Positions 49,550 through 56,099 of a stretch of DNA of 56,099 bases are shown piece after piece (the stretch's first letter is position 1; every line of letters begins with the position of its first letter). Source of the DNA: Symsagittifera roscoffensis (lineage: Eukaryota; Xenacoelomorpha; Acoela; Convolutidae). The notes beneath the pieces are model-generated. The model did not search any database and had not been told where the DNA came from. It worked only from the letters and a program-made list of their open reading frames with translations. Location of the stretch: assembly GCF_963678635.1 (NCBI RefSeq), contig NW_026970675.1:1-56099 (forward strand), given 5' to 3'. The position numbers were made by a program, and so were the translations under genes.

Positions 49550-50439
49550 GTGCCATTCTGCCGGATTGGCACAGCGCAACCTTCCGGCGACACAGGAAGC
49601 GAGGACTAAAGGCCTTAGCAACAAAAAAATGCTGCGAAGGGGGGTCTAGATATTCCGAAAATTTTAATTTTTTTTAAATTTCGATTGACGGGTCAGTATT
49701 TCTGAGAAATACAAAAAGACGGCCATTTTGACTGGAAGGGACGAAAAAACAGAACAACAACGACAGAGATAGCAGAAAACAGTCGCACGAAAGAACGAGA
49801 GAAACGAAGCCTCTCATCGTGGCAATAACACACGATAAGAACCTTAGCAGTGGAAATTAGTGGAAAAGGAAGCTTCAGTGGGGAAGGAATATTCCACGGA
49901 ACCCTCCCGTGCCAAAAATTGAGAGAGATAAGGACGTTATCTCGGGAAGATTACGGGAGCGGAAGCTTGGTCCCCCAGAGACTCTTGTATGTGAAAGGAC
50001 TATATGAAACTGACTTTGTAGCTACTTGGATGTCGTAAAACTTTGAATTAACACCGGTATGACTTGATATTTTAGAATATGAGTAGCTAGAAAGAAGAAA
50101 GGGTCAATCCATCTCCATTGGATTTAATATAGAATTGTCACACAAAAACATATTAAAATAGGGTATTCGAGCCGTGTTTTTAATAGCAATCACGTAGTCT
50201 GAGGATCCGAGACTCAGCTATGTGGTTGTGTTCGCATGTAAACGAAAGCTGATCAAAAGTCATTTGACTGATGGCCTAAAAATAGTAACTTTTTACTTAG
50301 CCCTAGACAGACCAGAAAATCAACTGGCAAGGTCGAGACGGTGAAAAACGAGTAGGATTAAAGTAACTGACGCCTGCCAGTCGTTATTAGGTACTTTTTC
50401 TACGCTCCGTCGCTGTGTAGTATTTGGGCGAATGTTACA
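49550..50439 (+). repeat. 5' LTR of copy 5 (type I)
   Basis: 890 bp, starting TGTGCCATTCTGCCGGATTG and ending GGGCGAATGTTACA. Aligns with the minus-strand LTRs of copies 2 and 3. From about 49821 on it is almost identical to 55453-56071 (four substitutions by eye and no gaps). The CRE-like site is mutated to TGACGGGTCA (about 49686). A short frame (SGKGSFSGEGIFHGTLPCQK to FVATWMS, ending 50038) lies where type II LTRs have their short frame. Confidence 0.8.
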
Positions 50440-51492
50440 TAGACGTTTTTATGGCGCTCCTGGGTGGGCCTGTCAAAGGCATAAGACCATCATGATCAGC
50501 AAGCGTTTCATTGACGAACCCTCCGCTCCGGGCGTAGGCCCGAGTTGGAGGCCTTAATGACCGTTATTGTACTGGGGGGAAGGTGCGTACCCTCCGCCTA
50601 GTACTATTTAGCTTTTTAACTTAGTTAACATCGAAAACTCCGGGGGCAGGAGGGTTAGGTGGGAAATCTAGAGCCCGCCTGTCCCTAGGTCCAGGACCAA
50701 AAACAATTAAAGAGAGAGTGTAAAACCAAAGAAAAATGGTGTATAACCAAGAAAAAGTCAAAAACAAATTTATTTGAAAACAAAAAAGCACAAAAAAACA
50801 GTAAAAAATCCAAAAAAGACCAAAAACAGTAAAAAACATAAAGTGACAGTTTATATGTTAGTTCCAGACGAGATGTCGTCTGACCTTCCTATTTGTTGTT
50901 GTTTCAGATTGATTTATATCATTTCTGATAGAAAGATTGTGTGTTTTGGTGAAGGGTTGGATACCCTCCCTTGTGTGTAATTTGAGTATTTAAGCACGTT
51001 AATGGTGATTTTGCCGGTGGCCGGAGGGTAGAGTGGCAAGCTGACCGACGTGTTTCACACTCAACAAGGACATCAGGGACAGCATCCAAAACGACTGGTG
51101 GGTATCGTTGAAACATCTTTGGTATCTTTCGGGTACTATTTCAACAAATTTAAGTGGTGGGGGCACGATTGGCGCGGTCCGATTGTACCCTCCATCGATT
51201 ATAAATTTCCAAGTTAAGGGTCCTAATTCGGGTCTTTTGGTGCAAAGGAGGGTTAGTACTATTCATTAACGACTACTAATAGGTTATTATCCTTATTATA
51301 TATTACTTATCTCCTAATTAGACCCAAGAAACACCCAAATTTTGTCGAATATTATCGATTTTCGACCAAAACTATAGACCCCTAAACTTTTGGATATCCG
51401 AGACTTTCCGGACAGCAAAAAGTTTTTATATAGGGAGTAGCTACGTCGTTCGATCTCCCTAACTAAAGAAACCGCGTGAGAAAAGACTCAGT
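50440..51492 (+). other. LTR-proximal part of the leader, copy 5
   Basis: Matches the minus-strand leaders of copies 2 (about 12407 down to 11370) and 3. No supported gene. A-rich tract at 50690-50830 is the complement of the T-rich tract at 12005-12125. It ends at GACTCAGT (51492), where a gag-bearing segment intrudes before the leader resumes at 53604. Confidence 0.65.
50452..50466 (+). promoter_or_regulatory. Primer binding site, copy 5
   Basis: TGGCGCTCCTGGGTG, 12 nt after the LTR end. In type I copies complementarity could extend two more bases (GG). Same sequence and spacing as in copy 4, which fixes the LTR 3' boundary in both subfamilies. Confidence 0.7.
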
Positions 51493-53603
51493 AAAACAAC
51501 CGGGTTCGAAGGCCAAGAAGAGCTGGAAGTCTTTGTACGATGAGCGTATGGCGTCACTACGAACTGAAGGTTTATCTTCAGGTTATGACCACCCGGAGAT
51601 AACCCACCCGGACGTGAACTTCACACCGTGCCCATGATACGACATGATCGGAAAGGCGTCGTCCGCCTCGCCGACCAGGCCCATGTCAGATGGGATAACG
51701 ATGGGAGCGTCATCAACGTTCGACAGATTGATGACGTCGATGAGCAAGCAAAAAGGCGGTGCGTCATCAAGTACCAGGCTGCAGCCGCAGTTGACCTCAT
51801 CTTCTTTGGGACTAACCCCGCCATTTGGGGCAACTGGCGATATAAGTGACATGTTCGCTGGCGTAATGAATGGTCTGGATGAACTGAGACGGGACATGAC
51901 CAAGAGAATAGATCAAGTTGACGAGAGAGCCCACCAGGGTCGAGAGAATCTGAGAGAAGAACTAACGCACGTGAAGTCGCAGGCGAGGGTTGATCAGGCT
52001 CAATTGATTCGCAACACCGATCAATGCCTGGCGGAGAGCCTGGCACAGGCAAACAAGGAGTCTGAGGAAAGAGAGGCTAGGATGACAAGAGAGGTCGAGC
52101 GTTTGTTGAACGTTCATGATAATACCTACGCCCATACGATGACTAGCCTGGAAAAAAGGTTGGATGCCAAATCCGACTTAATGATGCGGAAGCTTGACGC
52201 GATCTTGAATGGGAGCAGTTGGGAGGAGCGTTCCAACCCAAGGCAGCGCTCACACCATGCGAATGATGGAGATGGTACGGGCAGCTATGCCAGGGCCCAG
52301 CAAAGCTCGAGAACGAACTACGAACCTAGGAGTAGGGAGCGGCCAAGGGCAGCCCCGTCGAGGCCTGGCTGGACGAATCTAGTCCCGCCGGAGGCAGATG
52401 CTACTCCGGAGACAAGGTTGCCAACTGTGCCACAAGTCAGTTCAGTGCCAGATCTGACTACAGTCTCACAGGACACGACGATGTATGCCTCGATCTTTGA
52501 GCCTCTGAACAGATCTCTTGAGACATTCATCACCAAACTCTCGAAGTCAACCGAGAGAGGAGAGAGGTCAAGAAGGACACTGAAAAAGCCGAAGTCATAC
52601 AAAGACGAGTCAGAGGGCTGCATTGATACTTGGATAGAAGTGATGAAGTTACACTTTGAGGAAGAGAGTCTCTCCAAGAAACAAGAGTGCAGCGCGCTAA
52701 CAAGCAACCTGGAGGGTACTGCACTAAATTGTGCAATGGCGAAAAGAGACAATGAGAGAGACAGCGCTCGCAAGATATTCGACATCCTGCTGAATCGTTT
52801 CGGCTCTGGAGTACAAGGGCACCAGGCCATGGTGAAGTTCGAAAAGAGGCGTCAAAGAGATGACGAATCCATAGACAAATTTTCGGACGACCTTGAATTG
52901 CTTAGGAGGAGAAGCAATCCCGATGAGAGAATATCCGAGCGAAACTTGGCGTTTGCTTCGAAGTTCATGGACGGAGTAAAGAGTGAGGAGTTCAAAACGA
53001 TGTTGGCCACACACTTCACCCTGTCACTTGACCAGGTACCCACGCCCGATTATTTGCGTATGAAATCACGCGAGTTTTTACTCATAAAACCGAGGGAGCA
53101 AAACCGTTACAGCAATTATGGTAACTATAGCGGGACAAACACTGGTGTGAACTCCAGTTGGTACAAACCTCGCGATGACATGGATAAGAGGAGGTCTTGT
53201 GCGAATTGTGGTTCGATGGACCATCACGTTTCCGCGTGTTCTGCATGCAAACAGAACATGAAGGCAATACGCTACTTTCTCGACGACGTCGACGCGATCG
53301 ATGAGGATCACGAAGAGTACGTCAGAGGGTTCATCATGAAATATGGTCCGAGGTGCTTCTTCTGTAATTTGGAAGGACACTTCAAGTCGGATTGCACTCA
53401 GTTTTGGGATGCAGTGGCGGACGCGAAACATCCCCGCCACGAAGAGGCGCTTTCGGGTGTCAAGGCCAGTCGAGCACGTCTGATGAACGAGGCCGAGTCT
53501 CGAAGAAAGGAGACGACACCGAGCACCTTTACGACTAAGAAGGTAAAGACACTGCCTGACGAAGTGGTAGCCTATAAGTAGTCGTTGGAATATTAGAAGA
53601 CCT
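51493..53603 (+). CDS. gag: Gag with intact coiled coil, capsid and two zinc knuckles, copy 5
   Basis: The longest intact frame in the window: 645 codons, 51644-53581, with the in-frame start chosen only as the first possible one. An upstream piece, AKKSWKSLYDERMASLRTEG (51512 on), shows that the true N-terminus is missing or out of frame. Domains: coiled coil about residues 75-180 (RIDQVDERAHQGRENLREEL), disordered Arg/Pro-rich 200-260, capsid-like 275-500 (LNRSLETFITKLSKSTERGE, CIDTWIEVMKLHFEEESLSK), knuckle 1 Cys519-Cys522-His527-Cys532, knuckle 2 Cys571-Cys574-His579-Cys584. The C-terminus is cut at LPDEVVAYK by a junction at about 53575, so no protease follows. It binds RNA and assembles particles in the parent element. 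Intactness suggests recent insertion or constraint. Confidence 0.85.
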
Positions 53604-55295
53604 CATTAACGACTACTAATAGGTTATAATCCTTATTATATATTACTTATCTCCTAATTAGACCCCAGAAACACCCAAATTTTGTCGAAAATTATCGATT
53701 TTCGACCAAACTATAGACCCCTAAATTTTTGGATATCCGAGACTTTCCGGACAGCAAAAAGTTTTTATATAGGGAGTAGCTACGCCGTTCGATCCCCCTA
53801 ACTAAAGAAACCGCGTGAGAAAAGACTCAGTTAAAGTTGAAAAAAAACAAAACTTTTCGATCAAAATTTCGATAATTTTCTGAATTTTGTCAATCTGTTT
53901 TGGGGATCGAGTTTTTGAGTTTTTAGAGTTAGTGCAATAAAATTTTTTGTGTTAGGAGCGTGCTAGCATAACGTGCTCGGCTTTTAGAAAAATTCTTGAG
54001 TAACCCTCCGATTAGCTCCGTGGATAGAGCTAACGACTTAAGGATTGGAAAAGGAAGGAATCGGAGGGTCCAAATCTGATAGTTATTGGCCAAAATTTTG
54101 TCTCCAAACCAATTTTGGTCCGGTTTTCTGCATAATTCCAGTGCTGTACAGGGCTACTACGCTCGTTTCAATTATTTTTAGGCACTTTCAATAGGAATTG
54201 CGGAAAAGGTTTCTCAGAACCAAATAGGTGGTAAAAAAAGGCCATTTGGACAAACACGTTTTTGGCAATTTCTCAAAGACTAGCCAACCGATCGGGATAA
54301 TTTTTGTACCATAAGTCGATGTTTTGAACCACTTCTCCGGACCGCAACCGTTTTTGGGTTGATAATCTCGGAAAAGAAAAATTTTTTTTAGAATTTGTTG
54401 GTTCGGAGGGTCCAAATTCTAGGTAACCCTCCGAGCGGCAGAGAATTTTATCAAAACACCTTTTTATCCTGCTGGTAAGGTTGACCGTGTCAACCAACCT
54501 GGTTTTAAGCAAGTTACACCGCATTCAGAGGCTTTATTGCGGTAAAATAACCCGTTTTCTTGATTTTTGCGGAACCCTCCGGAGTAACCCTCCGGAGTGA
54601 CTTGAGCGCTTTAGCAACCTTTCTTGGTGGAGATTTTCCACGAGACCCTCCGAAGAAGTTAAAAACAACCCCCCATAGAGGACTCAGCTTGTTTTGACGC
54701 TTTCTTAAGCTAGTTGGAGGCCCTTTTCAAAAATTTGAAAGTTTTGGAAGAACCCTCCGAAGTAACCCTCCGGAGTGACTTAAACCTCCTAACAACCCTC
54801 CTTGTTAGAAACATGAGGAAACCTTCTGTGGCAATTTGGGAAACGGAAAATATCCATTCAATTAAGATCATTTTAGGATATTAGGCGTGCTTATTAGGAT
54901 CATAGGAGCCCATTTTGACCCGGAAATTCGTGATCAACTTTGGATTCTAGATCGGGTGTATCAGAAGTACCCGAACAAAATTTCTTTTGATTGTGATTTT
55001 GGTTGTGTGGTTGCCTTGAGCTACATGATAGGAAAGCTCAAGAAATCCGGGAACAAATAAAAGAAGACCTCGGTGGGTGTATTAGGCAAATACACACTCA
55101 CTTGGGAAGAAAAGTGTTCCAGGTGTGGGGGAGCTTTTTCATAGACTTTAGAAATTTTCGATCAGAGGTTGCCTCGAGCTACTTAGTAGGACAGCTCGAG
55201 CAATCGCAGGACACCTAAAAGAAGACGAAGACCTCGGTGGGTGTATTAGGCAAATACACACTCACTTGAGAAGACTGTGCCCTGGGCTTCGTTCT
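53604..55295 (+). other. Gag-proximal part of the leader, copy 5
   Basis: 53604-53831 repeats 51264-51492. From there the sequence follows the reverse complement of the copy 2 leader (about 11370 down to 9900), with the CCCTCCG motif block at 54000-54800 and the short frame CLELHDRKAQEIREQIKEDL at 55003-55218. At 55160-55270 a ~100 bp segment (GTTGCCTCGAGCTAC to CACTCACTTGAG) repeats 55010-55107. No supported gene. Confidence 0.6.
54000..54800. repeat. Cluster of AACCCTCCG motifs in the leader, copy 5
   Basis: About ten AACCCTCCG motifs on the plus strand, including the pairs GGAACCCTCCGGAGTAACCC and GAACCCTCCGAAGTAACCCT. This is the same array as at 10250-10810 and 20040-20595, read from the other strand, so its orientation to gag is constant in type I copies. 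The inverted member GGTTCGGAGGGTCC is at about 54400. Confidence 0.7.
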
Positions 55296-55443
55296 TTGAT
55301 TGCAGAAACATTTTGTGAAGAATAATTCGAGAGTACTCTGCCCACTGTAGCTGATGTATGTTGGCTCAGTCAGCACGTTAGCGCAAGTGAAATAGAAATT
55401 CTGTAGGTGTTGTAACAACTGTTTACCTCTATCGATAACAATA
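55296..55443 (-). pseudogene. LINE-like AP endonuclease fragment next to copy 6
   Basis: Minus strand: GKQLLQHLQNFYFTCANVLT, EPTYISYSGQSTLELFFTKC, CNQ. It is a third copy of the fragment at 47859-48075. Its left edge follows CCCTGGGCTTCGTTCTTTGA, the word also found in the loop of the 18589-18835 hairpin. Its right edge meets a truncated LTR within ATAACACACGATAAG, itself present twice (55440-55470). Confidence 0.5.
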
Positions 55444-56071
55444 ACACACGATAAGAATAACACACGATAAGAACCTTAGCAGTGGAAATTAGTGGAAAAG
55501 GAAGCTTCAGTGGGGAAGGAATATTCCACGGAACCATCCCGTGCCAAAAATTGAGAGAGATAAGGACGTTATCTCGGGAAGATTACGGGAGCGGAAGCTT
55601 GGTCCCCCAGAGACTCTTGTATGTGAAAGGACTATATGAAACTGACTTTGTAGCTACTTGGATGTCGTAAAACTTTGAATTAACACCGGTATGACTTGAT
55701 ATTTTAGAATATGAGTAGCTAGAAAGAAGAAAGGGTCAATCCATCTCCATTGGATTTAATATAGAACTGTCACACAAAAACATATTAAAATAGGGTATTC
55801 GAGCCGTGTTTTTAATAGCAATCACGTAGTCTGAGGATCCGAGACTCAGCTATGTGGTTGTGTTCGCATGTAAACGAAAGCTGATCAAAAGTCGTTTGAC
55901 TGATGGCCTAAAAATAGTAACTTTTTACTTAGCCCTAGACAGACCAGAAAATCAACTGGCAAGGTCGAGACGGTGAAAAACGAGTAGGATTAAAGTAACT
56001 GACGCCTGCCAGTCGTTATTAGGTACTTTTTCTACACTCCGTCGCTGTGTAGTATTTGGGCGAATGTTACA
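55444..56071 (+). repeat. Truncated type I LTR of copy 6
   Basis: Corresponds to 49821-50439 of the copy 5 LTR at a constant offset of 5632 bp with about four substitutions. The first ~270 bp of the LTR, including its TGT end and CRE-like site, are missing. It ends GGGCGAATGTTACA at 56071. Confidence 0.8.
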
Positions 56072-56099
56072 TAGACGTTTTTATGGCGCTCCTGGGTGG
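56072..56099 (+). promoter_or_regulatory. Leader start and primer binding site, copy 6
   Basis: TAGACGTTTTTA then TGGCGCTCCTGGGTGG to the window end. Presence of the primer binding site shows that the preceding LTR is a 5' LTR of an element continuing to the right, and is not the 3' LTR of copy 5. Confidence 0.7.

Noticed and set aside
49821-56099. The two near-identical LTR segments as the 5' and 3' LTRs of one 5.6-kb element
   Set aside because: The right-hand LTR is followed by the 12-nt spacer and primer binding site, so it is itself a 5' LTR of a further copy. It also lacks its first ~270 bp.
1-56099. Bacterial-style genes with GTG, TTG or CTG starts, operons, tRNA or rRNA genes
   Set aside because: The content is eukaryotic retrotransposons. 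Such starts are artefacts of ORF calling, and I found no cloverleaf or rRNA-like segment.

Overview
This window is eukaryotic repeat DNA, probably from an invertebrate animal. I cannot name the host: I see no single-copy host gene, tRNA or rRNA. It is a nest of copies of one superfamily of very large Ty3/gypsy-type LTR retrotransposons, set into or beside antisense fragments of a LINE-like endonuclease gene. Almost every reading frame is broken, so most coding entries are pseudogenes.

Layout. Copy 1 (1-1515, minus) is a scrambled pol fragment. Copy 2 (1516-13291, minus) runs from its 5' LTR (12408-13291) through a long leader, gag, protease, RT/RNase H, an acidic extension and a macrodomain remnant to a scrap of the downstream coding region; its integrase is deleted. 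Copy 3 (13894-23084, minus) has LTR, leader, gag and protease but has lost RT to integrase. Copy 4 (24648-47858, plus) is the centrepiece: a pair of ~916 bp LTRs with TGT...ACA ends bounds a 23.2 kb element. Copy 5 (49550-55295, plus) has an LTR, a split leader and the only intact gag frame in the window. Copy 6 (55444-56099, plus) is a truncated LTR and the start of a leader that runs off the window. Copies 2, 3, 5 and 6 share one LTR type; copy 4 has a diverged but alignable LTR.

What stands out. After the normal gag-protease-RT-RNase H-integrase order, copy 4 carries a domain that looks like an OARD1-type macrodomain (ADP-ribose binding or hydrolysis), then about 8.4 kb of further sense-strand coding sequence. 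That region contains an SGNH/GDSL esterase-like domain, possibly a second one, and several long unrecognised segments. The macrodomain and the first downstream region also occur in the diverged copy 2, so they belong to the element family and are not one-off captures. A retroelement with a macrodomain plus SGNH hydrolase cargo is, as far as I know, undescribed.

Likely working of the intact ancestor. The LTR carries a TGACGTCA (CRE-like) site and AATAAA. A primer binding site beginning TGGCGCTCCTGGGTG lies 12 nt inside the LTR. A 2.6-3 kb leader with clustered CGGAGGGTT-type motifs precedes gag. Gag has a coiled coil, capsid and two CCHC knuckles. Pol ends in an acidic tail and the macrodomain, and a large third region follows. 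No copy here is competent: the catalytic motifs of protease, RT and integrase carry lesions described copy by copy.
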